From contig NZ_SBLB01000001.1 of assembly GCF_004138325.1 (NCBI RefSeq), positions 868,001-932,000 of the forward strand: a stretch of DNA of 64,000 bases. Reading direction: 5' to 3'. The stretch is from Spirosoma sordidisoli. Its GTDB lineage: Bacteria; Bacteroidota; Bacteroidia; Cytophagales; Spirosomataceae. How positions within the stretch are numbered: the first letter of the stretch is position 1; each line of letters starts with the position of its first letter. A model generated the notes under the pieces. That model did no database searches and had not been told where the DNA came from. It saw only the letters and a program-made list of their open reading frames with translations. The position numbers and the translations under genes are program-made. Below are positions 9,273-17,355 of this stretch, in pieces.

Positions 9273-9719
9273 TTAAGCTGCCTTCGGAAACAGGCGAACG
9301 TAATACGTATAAACCAGGCAACCCGCGCAGAATCCGGCTACGGATTCGAGGGTTGCGAAAACGGCCAGCACAGCAGCCGGAATCAGGGTCGGAATCCCCA
9401 GCAGCTGGAGAATCGAGATAAGCAGGCCGAAAGCCAGACCAATCCGGGCGGCAAACCGCTTGGGTGCCTGGTCGGTTCCTTTATACGGCAAGCGCCCCAG
9501 CTTAACCAGTTGGTCGGCCAGGTTGCCCAGGGGACTGTATCTGCCCCGGTCGAAGCCGCGCAGGCCAAAGTCAGCCGCCAGCAGCAACGGCAGCGCCAGC
9601 CAGCCCGTAATCAGATAAAGCGCCGTTACCTGCAGGACAAGGCCCGCTACCAGCCGGACTTTCGTTTCGTTGATTTGCACGCCATCGGTCGGGCAGATCA
9701 GGTCATTGGTGAGTGCCAT
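9273..9719 (-). CDS. DUF4395 family membrane protein
   Basis: 148 residues from the ATG at 9719. An ATG 33 bp further upstream is in frame, but its extension lacks family features. DUF4395 hallmarks are visible: a short CP near the N-terminus (ICPTDG), then V-x-x-x-KVRLVAG, two hydrophobic hairpins, and an FAARIGLAF segment before two last membrane helices with an FCAGC motif. The family is uncharacterised. Cys pairs near the N-terminus and in the final helix are suggestive of redox chemistry, and the operon also encodes a peroxiredoxin-like protein. Function unknown. Confidence 0.8.
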   Translation of the reverse strand: MALTNDLICPTDGVQINETKVRLVAGLVLQVTALYLITGWLALPLLLAADFGLRGFDRGRYSPLGNLADQLVKLGRLPYKGTDQAPKRFAARIGLAFGLLISILQLLGIPTLIPAAVLAVFATLESVAGFCAGCLVYTYYVRLFPKAA

Positions 9720-9782
9720 ATTCGTTATGGTTTCAGTGCACAGCCCCGGCAAGCTACCTGGGCACTGGGCTGCCTACGTATG

Positions 9783-10727
9783 TTAATGGTCGCCGTAGCG
9801 CTTCTCTCCCGCCGGGATGGCTATTGCCAGTTTGTTCTGCTTTGGTGGCAGCGGACAGGTGGCGTAGGGAGTGAATGCACAGGGAGGATTGATACTTTTA
9901 TTAAAATCGAGGGTTGTCAGTCCGTCGGCACCGGGCATATCGGCGTACAGAAAACGGCCCGATCCGTAGGTGTCATGGCTGTTGGTTTCGTCGCCGAAGA
10001 GCAGAAAGAGCCTGCCGCCTTCCCCCACCGCATCGAGCCGATGCGTTTTGCCCTCGAGCTCAAACACCAGCGTACCGATCAGTGGCTGCTGGTTGGTCTG
10101 CCCCGTAATATCCAGAATAGGAATGGTTCGTGGTTTGTCGGGGCGCTCGACCCGGGCCTTAACCCGATACGCTTCGTTGACCGGAAAGCGCTCGATGCCC
10201 GTAAACTCTTTCAGAAACGGACTCTCCAGATCGCGAAGCCGAATGGCGTAACGGTTTCCCCGTTTGATCACGAACCAGCGCAGCGAGCCATGGCTCAGCA
10301 CAACCGGTTTCGTCTGGCTGGCGGCAAAAATTGTCTTTGTCGCCAGTACGGGCTGCCCGTCGACCTGCACCACCTGGCCCGGTGCGGCCTCAAAGGTAAC
10401 CTCGCCCCCGGTTAGGCGGAACGTACCGAGCTGATCGGGCGCTTTACCACCCGGAAACATCAGGTCGTTGCCCGGATCGGCACCGACGGCGTTGACTCCT
10501 TCTTTCAACCAGTACAGACCCGCCAGGTTCAGCCAGCCGTTTTCGCTCCGGAGCGACTCGAGCCGCTGCTGGTGCCACTCTTCGATCTGCTCCCGGTAGG
10601 TGGGTTCTTTAGCCAGCCGAAACCCCGACGCGATCACCACCGCCAGCAGCCAGAGCAGCATGAACCAGCGGGCATAGGGATTCAGCGGTTCATTGATCGA
10701 TTCATTCCTTGTCATGATCTGTCTCAT
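9783..10727 (-). CDS. DUF1684 domain protein, membrane-anchored
   Basis: About 314 residues from the ATG at 10727. That ATG overlaps the stop codon of the ACT-domain gene as TAATG, suggesting translational coupling; a second ATG at 10715 is also possible. An N-terminal membrane segment (WFMLLWLLAVVIASGF) is followed by a DUF1684 domain with the diagnostic C-terminal CAFTPYATCPLPPxxN segment and a final IPAGEK. The open frame extends another 195 bp upstream, but that part lies inside the ACT gene and has the composition of a shadow frame. The biochemical role of DUF1684 is unknown. The protein is likely inner-membrane-anchored with its domain in the periplasm. Confidence 0.8.
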   Translation of the reverse strand: MRQIMTRNESINEPLNPYARWFMLLWLLAVVIASGFRLAKEPTYREQIEEWHQQRLESLRSENGWLNLAGLYWLKEGVNAVGADPGNDLMFPGGKAPDQLGTFRLTGGEVTFEAAPGQVVQVDGQPVLATKTIFAASQTKPVVLSHGSLRWFVIKRGNRYAIRLRDLESPFLKEFTGIERFPVNEAYRVKARVERPDKPRTIPILDITGQTNQQPLIGTLVFELEGKTHRLDAVGEGGRLFLLFGDETNSHDTYGSGRFLYADMPGADGLTTLDFNKSINPPCAFTPYATCPLPPKQNKLAIAIPAGEKRYGDH

Positions 10728-10990
10728 TACAATACAGTGTCGATTCGTACGATTCCTTTTACCGACTGCAACTGCTGATCGATGCGCCCGGTCGAGCAGG
10801 CCATCGGCAATCGCAGGGCCAGTTCGCCAACGGCGCGGATTCCATCGGCTTCGAAGTGTACACTCACCAGCTGGCAGGTCTCCGTCTGCGGTACGGCCTG
10901 AAGCACGTCGCTCACAAAACACGGCCGGTCAAAACCAACGATCCGATAGTTGATTTCCTGCCATCCTGGGTTCTTCGCTGATGCTGCCAT
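10727..10990 (-). CDS. Stand-alone ACT-like domain protein
   Basis: 87 residues. The sequence fits a single ACT domain: a beta strand YRIVGFDRPCFVSDVLQAVP, where DRPCFVSDV replaces the usual DRpGlLxdv, then strand, helix, and GIVRIDTVL at the end. It resembles the C-terminal ACT domain of RelA/SpoT proteins, which senses small ligands or mediates dimers. There is no catalytic domain attached. It lies 11 bp after the peroxiredoxin-like gene and its stop codon overlaps the start of the DUF1684 gene. It could be a small regulatory subunit; the partner is unknown. Confidence 0.6.
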   Translation of the reverse strand: MAASAKNPGWQEINYRIVGFDRPCFVSDVLQAVPQTETCQLVSVHFEADGIRAVGELALRLPMACSTGRIDQQLQSVKGIVRIDTVL

Positions 10991-11001
10991 GGTTCGTTCA
11001 G

Positions 11002-11637
11002 TTAAGCAAACTGGACCTGCTGACGGGGATACGGCAGTGCCTCTACCGCGTCGACAACCGCTTTCCGGTTAAACGGTCCGTTGAAATCCTCGTCCAGGAA
11101 GTGATAAGACACCCGCCGGTCAGCGCCCACCACGTACAAGGCTGGCGTGAACACTTCTTCCGAAATGCCCGACACCCGATCCCAGATTGGATTCTCTTCC
11201 GAATAGACGCCGAACGTACGCGCTACCGAGAAATCGGCGTCGTAGACAACGGTAAAGTCGATGGGTCCGATCTGACGCGCCAGGGAGGGCGACGACTCAT
11301 TTGAGAAAACGACCAGATCGGCACCAGCGGCCCGCAGCTCACCGGCCAGCGCCACCAGCGCATCGAGGTACGGCCGCGCGTAGGCTCCCCAGCAGGGGCA
11401 GTAGAAACTGATCACCAGCGGCCGCTGCTCAACGAGTTCGAGCACCGAGGTAGTCTGGCCAGCCGCCGAGCGGTTTGACGTAACGGCCTGCCAGCCCTGC
11501 AGCGCGCCCCCCACGCTGAAGAAAGGAACGGTATCGCCGGTTTGTAAGGGCCGCACATAACTGATTCGTGGCGAGAAACGCTCTTTCACCGTTAGCGGAC
11601 GGATTTCACCGTGTTCATTCACAAATTCAAGTGTCAT
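11002..11637 (-). CDS. Peroxiredoxin-like (AhpC/TSA, redoxin fold) protein
   Basis: 211 residues with a thioredoxin/AhpC-TSA fold. RPLVISFYCPCWGAYARPYLDAL gives an FYCPCW active-site stretch in place of the canonical FxPLDxTxVCP or WCxxC motif. FTVVYDADFSVARTFGV and EVFTPALYVVGADRRVSYHF follow in the standard order. The Cys-Pro-Cys pair could act as peroxidatic Cys plus a very close resolving Cys. No signal peptide is seen, so it is cytoplasmic. It is the second gene in the six-gene operon, 20 bp after the fatty acid hydroxylase-type gene. Confidence 0.8.
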   Translation of the reverse strand: MTLEFVNEHGEIRPLTVKERFSPRISYVRPLQTGDTVPFFSVGGALQGWQAVTSNRSAAGQTTSVLELVEQRPLVISFYCPCWGAYARPYLDALVALAGELRAAGADLVVFSNESSPSLARQIGPIDFTVVYDADFSVARTFGVYSEENPIWDRVSGISEEVFTPALYVVGADRRVSYHFLDEDFNGPFNRKAVVDAVEALPYPRQQVQFA

Positions 11638-11657
11638 CGTACTGGTTGTTTAGGTGA

Positions 11658-12887
11658 TTATTTGATGCCGTAGATAAGTTGATAATAATGCCGTTTCACC
11701 GTGGCGAAATAGGCCCAGAGCGACAGTGAGCCGATGTAGGCCAATACGATAAGCAGTTTGTAGCCCGACAGCGCGTACAGCGTCATCCATAACACCCCCA
11801 CCCGGGCTATTTCCAGGTAAAGCACCCACTGCCGCTGTTCCAGGACCGCCCCCATGTTCACGACCGTCAGGAGGATGAAGCCCGCTGCCAGCCACTGGTA
11901 TACGGCCGGGATGTGCTGTTCATACAAGAGCAGCCCGAAGAGCAGCGCCAGCGTCAGCACCATCTGCCCGACCACGTAGCCCCGGAAGCGGTAAGTACTG
12001 GCCGTCGAGGTGCGGGACCGGGTTGGGGCATCGGCCCAAAGAAAGCGGTCTTCGAGCCGATCGCGCCAAATCGGATCAACCGCGTCGGGCCGGCCGAACA
12101 GCAGCCGCAGTTTAGCCCGAAAGCCGGGCGTCTGCCGAACCGACACCAACAGCTCCAGCAGGAAATGAAAATGCTGCCACAGAAAACTATGGCTGTTGAG
12201 CGGTTTGGTCAGGCCGTATACCGGCTCTTCGTCTTCTTCAGCGAACGTACCAAAGAGCTTATCCCAGATGATGAGCACATCGCCGTAGTTTTTGTCGAGA
12301 TAGGCCGGATTGCTGGCGTGGTGGACGCGGTGGTGCGAGGGAGTTACGAGCACGTATTCCAGCCAGCCCAGTTTGCCGATAGTACGCGTATGAATGAAGA
12401 ATGGGTACAGCCCATGCAGCAACAGCAGACTCGTGATCATCTCGGCCGGGAAGCCTACGATGGGCAGCACCGACCAGAACCCGGTTCGCAGGATGGCCTG
12501 AAAAATGGTGATCCGGGCCGACACGGTATAGTTGAACTCATCGCTCTGGTGATGTACGATATGAGCGGCCCAGAACAGGTTGATCTCGTGCGCCAGCCGG
12601 TGATACCAGTACCAGACAAAATCCGTAGCCAGAAAAAGAACAATCCAGGTCCAGATGCCTGGTTGTACATCGAACAGGGCGTAGTGCCGATGCAACGAAT
12701 CGTAAACGAAATAAAAGGCCCCAACGGTAAAACTATCCAGCAGCCGCTCAATGATCCCCACGTTGAGATTGGCCACCGAGCTGCTGAACGTAAAGTAATC
12801 TTTACGCTGCCAGCGGCTCACGAGGTACTCCAGCCCCATGAGCAGGAGAAAAAACGGAACCGCAAATGCTAGCCAATTGATTTCCAT
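11658..12887 (-). CDS. Fatty acid hydroxylase / sterol desaturase superfamily, AGMO-like
   Basis: 409 residues from the ATG at 12887; an ATG five codons upstream is possible but the family N-terminus begins with the hydrophobic segment after MEIN. The di-iron histidine boxes are present in order: HRLAHE, HIVHH, and HHRVHH. LFGTFAEEDEEPVYGLT follows, a segment typical of the alkylglycerol monooxygenase (TMEM195) branch. Several membrane helices flank the core, with three more near the C-terminus. It probably hydroxylates an ether lipid or long-chain alcohol/acyl chain in the membrane. It is the first gene of the operon, and a 23-bp palindrome lies about 60 bp upstream. Confidence 0.88.
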   Translation of the reverse strand: MEINWLAFAVPFFLLLMGLEYLVSRWQRKDYFTFSSSVANLNVGIIERLLDSFTVGAFYFVYDSLHRHYALFDVQPGIWTWIVLFLATDFVWYWYHRLAHEINLFWAAHIVHHQSDEFNYTVSARITIFQAILRTGFWSVLPIVGFPAEMITSLLLLHGLYPFFIHTRTIGKLGWLEYVLVTPSHHRVHHASNPAYLDKNYGDVLIIWDKLFGTFAEEDEEPVYGLTKPLNSHSFLWQHFHFLLELLVSVRQTPGFRAKLRLLFGRPDAVDPIWRDRLEDRFLWADAPTRSRTSTASTYRFRGYVVGQMVLTLALLFGLLLYEQHIPAVYQWLAAGFILLTVVNMGAVLEQRQWVLYLEIARVGVLWMTLYALSGYKLLIVLAYIGSLSLWAYFATVKRHYYQLIYGIK

Positions 12888-12902
12888 AACAAAACCTGAC
12901 AA

Positions 12903-13369
12903 TCGTTTCGGGCTTTATCAGCCTGGTTGACTCTTTCCTTTTGTACTTATATCCTATAGATATTATAGGATAATATAGTTTACGTTGATGCCAGGTTGTA
13001 GCTGGCTTGGTAGCAACCGGCCTGAATCGGGTATCCGACGAGACGGGTTGCAGAAAATGGGTTAGTTAGGGTAACGTGAGGAAGACCTGTTCAACAACAG
13101 CACATTCGCATACACAGCAGAGCCGGGAGCGGGTTCTGTGCGTGAGGTAAACCGGTATATAAAGCAACTGGAGCTTTCATAACAGGAGCGTGCCGCTAAG
13201 GATCTTGTAGATTGGTAGGCAAAGGTGAAATACCAATTTTAAAAATCCAAGCAATACGCTAAAAATTTGATAGACAAGTTGTTATGAAATAGTCTATCGG
13301 TTTTAGGGAGTAATAAATTTCCTATTCGCTACCTCGTAGCGCCGACCCGTTGTAGACGCCTGATTTTCA
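12903..13369. other. Intergenic region without a gene
   Basis: No open frame with protein-like composition is seen. It holds a perfect interrupted palindrome near its left end (listed separately). Beside it, a short hairpin with arms GCCTGAT/ATCAGGC (13358-13375) overlaps the end of rhaT and has no T-run. The middle part is AT-rich and shows no other structure I can name. Confidence 0.6.
12950..12972. promoter_or_regulatory. 23-bp palindrome, candidate operator of the AGMO-like operon
   Basis: TATCCTATA - GATAT - TATAGGATA: two 9-bp arms, a perfect inverted repeat. It lies about 60 bp upstream of the first gene of the six-gene operon, the distance expected for a repressor or activator site. 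No regulator gene is adjacent. Confidence 0.5.
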
Positions 13370-14404
13370 TCAGGCTAGGTAATTGCCGATGCCCACAATA
13401 ACCGACGACAGCACGACCGTCAGTATGCCCAGCTTGATGGTTCGCAGGGTCGACTGATTGGCTCCGCGCCACTCGTGCAGGTATAAGCCCCACAAACTGC
13501 TGAAGGCGATGATGAACGCCATATGGAGTGTCCAGCCCGAAAAGCGGTACTCGCCCATCTGGCTGTCGCCCATGCCGTAGAAGAAGAACTGGAAGTACCA
13601 GGTAACCCCGGCCATGGCGCAAAAAAGGATATTCCGCAGAATGGGAGCCGACAGGTTGGTGTAGTCAGAAAAGGTTTGGTTTCGCCAGTTGAGGTAGATC
13701 GTCCAGACAGCGTTGGTCGTCAGGCCACCGAGCAGAATAATCACCAGGGCTGCGTTGTTCATGTAGAGCGGATCGGCTCCGTAGCGGACGGCCCGTTCGG
13801 CAATGGACTGCCCGGCCGTTAAACCGAATGAGAAACAGGCGCTCATCACGCCGGAAAATACCGCAACCAGAAAGCCTTTGCGCAGATCGAACTCGGCAAT
13901 GGCCGCTTTCTTCTCGGCTTCGGGCTGCGATTTTTCTTTCATCATCCCCGCTACACCACAAATGCTGATCCCGACTACGCATACCGCCAGCCCCAGCACG
14001 ATTACCTGGCCGGAGGTGGTGTTGATCAGACCGGCAAACTGCCCTCCCCAGATCGGTGGCACGAGCGTACCGAACACGGCACAGAGGCCCAGCACCACCG
14101 CCATACCGAGCGAGAGCCCCAGGTAGCGCATGGCGAGGCCGAAGGTTAGTCCGCCGAATCCCCAGAGTACGCCCCAGAAATAGGTCCAGAACAGCGTTTC
14201 AGAATCGGTCTCCTGCAATACCTGCAACAGGTTCGGTACGGTGAGCAGCCCCAGCACCCAGGGCGCAATCAGCCAGGAGAACAGCCCGCCCACGAGCCAG
14301 TAGCTTTCCCAGGCCCACCCCTGTACGCGCTTGTATGGTAGATAAAAACTCCCCGAAGCAAACCCGCCGAGTGCGTGCAGAACAACTCCCCAAATAACCG
14401 CCAT
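13370..14404 (-). CDS. rhaT: L-rhamnose-proton symporter RhaT
   Basis: 344 residues with about ten hydrophobic helices, matching the RhaT family in length and pattern. The N-terminus reads GVVLHALGGFASGSFYLPYKRVQGWAWESYWLVGG, a strong family signature, and LWGFGGLTFGLAMRYLGLSLGMAV follows. It imports L-rhamnose across the inner membrane with a proton. It is the last gene of the minus-strand rhamnose operon, after the kinase gene, and so completes uptake, isomerisation, phosphorylation and cleavage in one transcript. Confidence 0.93.
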   Translation of the reverse strand: MAVIWGVVLHALGGFASGSFYLPYKRVQGWAWESYWLVGGLFSWLIAPWVLGLLTVPNLLQVLQETDSETLFWTYFWGVLWGFGGLTFGLAMRYLGLSLGMAVVLGLCAVFGTLVPPIWGGQFAGLINTTSGQVIVLGLAVCVVGISICGVAGMMKEKSQPEAEKKAAIAEFDLRKGFLVAVFSGVMSACFSFGLTAGQSIAERAVRYGADPLYMNNAALVIILLGGLTTNAVWTIYLNWRNQTFSDYTNLSAPILRNILFCAMAGVTWYFQFFFYGMGDSQMGEYRFSGWTLHMAFIIAFSSLWGLYLHEWRGANQSTLRTIKLGILTVVLSSVIVGIGNYLA

Positions 14405-14535
14405 AGTGCCAGTGACTGATAATAGATGATCAGCAAAAGAAAGACGCAGGCCATACCGAACTTACCTACACACTCCTACCAAATAGCAGTTTTCGGCCAA
14501 AAAATTGATTTATGTCGAGCAGCGCATCGCCGATA

Positions 14536-15960
14536 CTACACCGCTCCGCTCACGGACGCGCCCGGCCAGCAGCGTTTGAGCGCTATCAGGTTTGTTGGGA
14601 TAGGCTGCGGGTTCCAGTGCGGATGAATAGCCAGGGCAGCCCCCAGCGCGGTAGCCTGCGCCACCGATGCGGCCCATACTTCAACCCGTGGAAACGCTTC
14701 GGCCAGCAACCCCATGTAGATCGGGTTGTGGCTGAACCCGCCATCGACAAAAAGTCGGCGAACGGGCGGTCGATTGCCCGGCCGCTGATGCAGCACCAGT
14801 TCGGTCGAGATCAGCTGCTGGGCCACGATGTCGAGCATGAGCTGATGATACGCCAGCTCATAGGTGGGGAATAGCGTCAGATCCCGGTCGGCAAAGGTGA
14901 TGGGATTCATCGACACCTGCGGCCGGGTGCCGGATCGGGGTTGGCGGGTGGGCAACGGGTCGGCCTGCAACTGCCGGATCAGGTCCGGATCGTACGCGAC
15001 CCGCCTGTAGATGTCGGTCGCTACGCCGAAGTGAGCGGCTAGTCGGCGTACCTGCTGCTCGTGTTCGTGGCCGGCAAACAGGCGCGACGCTTTTACGGGT
15101 TTTCCCTGGTAAGTCAGGTAGCACAGACAGTCATATTGCAATTCTTCGGCCGTGAGCGGATCGGTGTTGAACGGGTTCAGGCTGATACACCAGGTGCCGG
15201 TCGAGATCAACACAAACGGTTCGTCAAAACTGGCCAGGTACGGAATCAGAGCCGCCGACGAGTCGTGCAGGCCCGTGCCGACGTACAGCGCGGCATCGCC
15301 CCGGTTTACCCGACTCACCGTATCGGCCGTTACAATGGGGGCCTGCAGTTCATCCAGTTTTTCCTGAACGACCCAGCCATGGTAACGCTGCTGCCGGAAA
15401 TCCCACAAGAGCGTATGACAGCCAAGGCTGGTCAGGTCGGCCCGGGGCTGGCCGGTAATCAGGTAGCTCAGGTACTGGGGCAGGTGAAGGGCGTAGCGAA
15501 TCTGGGCATACAGGGTCGGCTTATCGTATTTGACCCGGTATAGCATCAGCCCCACGTTCAGGCTGCCGAGGGCTGGCGAGGCCGTCTGCACCGACAGCTC
15601 ATCCGGGGGGCCATATCGCTCATAAAATTGCTTTTTTATTGGGTCGGGCAGCGATTTAAGGTAGTTATAAAGACAACCCACCGGTTTGCTGTCGGCTCCG
15701 ATATACACATAACTGGCCCCGTAAGCCGAGAAGTTTACGGCCTGCACCTCAAACTGCGGTAAAGCCAGCACCTCCGCCAGCGCCGTTTCCAGCCAGCGAC
15801 TCAGGTGGTCGAGGTCTTCGCAGGGGTCGCCGTCGTCGTCCGTTGCTTCGTCGAACCGCTCCGTCCGCTCCCAAACGACCGCATACTGCCGATCGAACAG
15901 GAACAGCTTCTTGTTCGTCTTCCCCACGTCGAAAATGGCAACAACCGGCGTCTTATTCAT
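14536..15960 (-). CDS. FGGY-family carbohydrate kinase, probable L-rhamnulokinase
   Basis: 474 residues with the FGGY kinase layout: an N-terminal phosphate-binding segment (VVAIFDVGKTNKKLFLFD), the substrate region (AVNFSAYGASYVYIG), a second ATPase half (LISTGTWCISLNPF), and a C-terminal VDGGFSHNPIYMGLLAEAFP adenosine-binding segment. Based on its place between RhaT and the rhamnose isomerase, it most likely phosphorylates L-rhamnulose. The sequence differs from the enteric RhaB pattern, so the assignment rests on context. Start and stop are clear; the isomerase gene ends 91 bp upstream. Confidence 0.82.
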   Translation of the reverse strand: MNKTPVVAIFDVGKTNKKLFLFDRQYAVVWERTERFDEATDDDGDPCEDLDHLSRWLETALAEVLALPQFEVQAVNFSAYGASYVYIGADSKPVGCLYNYLKSLPDPIKKQFYERYGPPDELSVQTASPALGSLNVGLMLYRVKYDKPTLYAQIRYALHLPQYLSYLITGQPRADLTSLGCHTLLWDFRQQRYHGWVVQEKLDELQAPIVTADTVSRVNRGDAALYVGTGLHDSSAALIPYLASFDEPFVLISTGTWCISLNPFNTDPLTAEELQYDCLCYLTYQGKPVKASRLFAGHEHEQQVRRLAAHFGVATDIYRRVAYDPDLIRQLQADPLPTRQPRSGTRPQVSMNPITFADRDLTLFPTYELAYHQLMLDIVAQQLISTELVLHQRPGNRPPVRRLFVDGGFSHNPIYMGLLAEAFPRVEVWAASVAQATALGAALAIHPHWNPQPIPTNLIALKRCWPGASVSGAV

Positions 15961-16051
15961 GGAGTGAATTAGTGATGGCGTGATTTGTGGCTGAGTGACG
16001 ACTCTTCATAGGCGTTGCATTTACCGCTCAATCACTCAATCACCAATTCTC

Positions 16052-17326
16052 TTAGAGTCCCGTGGCTACGGTTTTGAGGCCGCGTTCGCGGATGAGCTGG
16101 GTCCGGGTGTCGAGACTGCGGTACAGGGTGAGCGGTTGCAGGGCCCCGCCCGCCCGGAGCCGGGCTTCGGCCACGATGGGGCGAACGTCGGTCCGGAAAG
16201 CGTCCTGCAGAATCTCCTGCGCCCGGACCACGTCGTTTGCTTCGCGCGCTTCTTCGAGCGCTGTCCGATCAACGAGCAGGGCCTGCGCATAGGCGATCTG
16301 GATGGCCTCTACGCTCTGGAGGAGATCTTCGAGCGGGTCTTTCACGTTATGACTGGCATCGATCATCCAGCCCAGATCGGTGGCGTGGTTCATGCCGCGA
16401 GCGTCCATCCCATCAACGAGTTCGTTGAAGATCAGAAAGAGCTGGTACGGTTTGATGCTCCCCGCCGTCAGGTCGTCGTCGCCGTATTTGGAGTCGTTGA
16501 AGTGGAAGCCACCCAGTTTCTCTTCCATGAGCAGCGTAGCCACGATCTGTTCGATGTTAGCGTTGGGCAGGTGATGGCCCAGGTCGACCAGGGTATAGGC
16601 CTGCGGGCCGAGTTTGCTGGCGTAGAGGAAGCTGCTGCCCCAGTCGCCAACGGTCATCGAATAAAAGTTGGGCTCGAAGGCTTTGTACTCGACAAACAGT
16701 TTCCAGTCCGAAGGCAGGGCTGCGTAGATGTCCTGAAGGCTCTCCAGCGTGCGCGAAAACGCCTTGCGGAAGTTCAGCTGGCCCGGAAAACACGACCCGT
16801 CCGACAACCAGACCGTCAGCGCCTTCGACCCCAGCGCCACACCGTGCCGGATCACCTCAATGTTATGCTCGATAGCCTGCCGGCGCACCGCCGGATCGAC
16901 GTGTTGCAGCGACCCGAATTTATAGCTCAGCGCCTGATCTGGCTGGTCCTGAAACGTATTGGAGTTGACCGCATCGAAGCGCAGCCCGTAGTGGGCCGCC
17001 GTTTGGCGGGTGGCGTCGGCGTCCTGCGGAATGTCCCACGGTATGTGCAGCGAGATAGCCCCGCTGGCCCGGTTGAGCGCGTGCAGCAAACCAACATCGG
17101 CCATTTTCTCGTCGAGGGTACGGGGTTCGCCCCCACCCCCGAACCGCCCGAAGCGCGTGCCGCCCGTACCCAGCGCCCAGCTCGGAATAGCGATCTGAAA
17201 GTCGATCAGTTTCTGAATAATCCGCTCGGCGTCGGCTACGGCATCGGTCCAGTAGGCGAGTTTTCGGCGATGAGCGTCGAGCAGCCGCTGGTTGTGATCG
17301 GCGAGTTGAAACGATTCAAGGTTCAT
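16052..17326 (-). CDS. L-rhamnose isomerase (RhaI-type sugar isomerase)
   Basis: 424 residues from the ATG at 17326; the open frame runs 120 bp further upstream into the neighbour's end but without family-like sequence. It is a TIM-barrel sugar isomerase: SLHIPWDIPQD, TVWLSDGSCFPGQ, KLFVEYKAFEPNFYS, VDLGHHLPNANIEQIVATLL and LGGFHFNDSKYGDDDLTAGSI follow in order. They contain the Glu, Asp and His residues that bind the two metal ions in the Pseudomonas stutzeri-type L-rhamnose isomerase. It converts L-rhamnose to L-rhamnulose. It sits between the aldolase-dehydrogenase and kinase genes. Confidence 0.9.
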   Translation of the reverse strand: MNLESFQLADHNQRLLDAHRRKLAYWTDAVADAERIIQKLIDFQIAIPSWALGTGGTRFGRFGGGGEPRTLDEKMADVGLLHALNRASGAISLHIPWDIPQDADATRQTAAHYGLRFDAVNSNTFQDQPDQALSYKFGSLQHVDPAVRRQAIEHNIEVIRHGVALGSKALTVWLSDGSCFPGQLNFRKAFSRTLESLQDIYAALPSDWKLFVEYKAFEPNFYSMTVGDWGSSFLYASKLGPQAYTLVDLGHHLPNANIEQIVATLLMEEKLGGFHFNDSKYGDDDLTAGSIKPYQLFLIFNELVDGMDARGMNHATDLGWMIDASHNVKDPLEDLLQSVEAIQIAYAQALLVDRTALEEAREANDVVRAQEILQDAFRTDVRPIVAEARLRAGGALQPLTLYRSLDTRTQLIRERGLKTVATGL

Positions 17327-17355
17327 AGGGTTCAGGAGATTAATCCGTGATCGGT

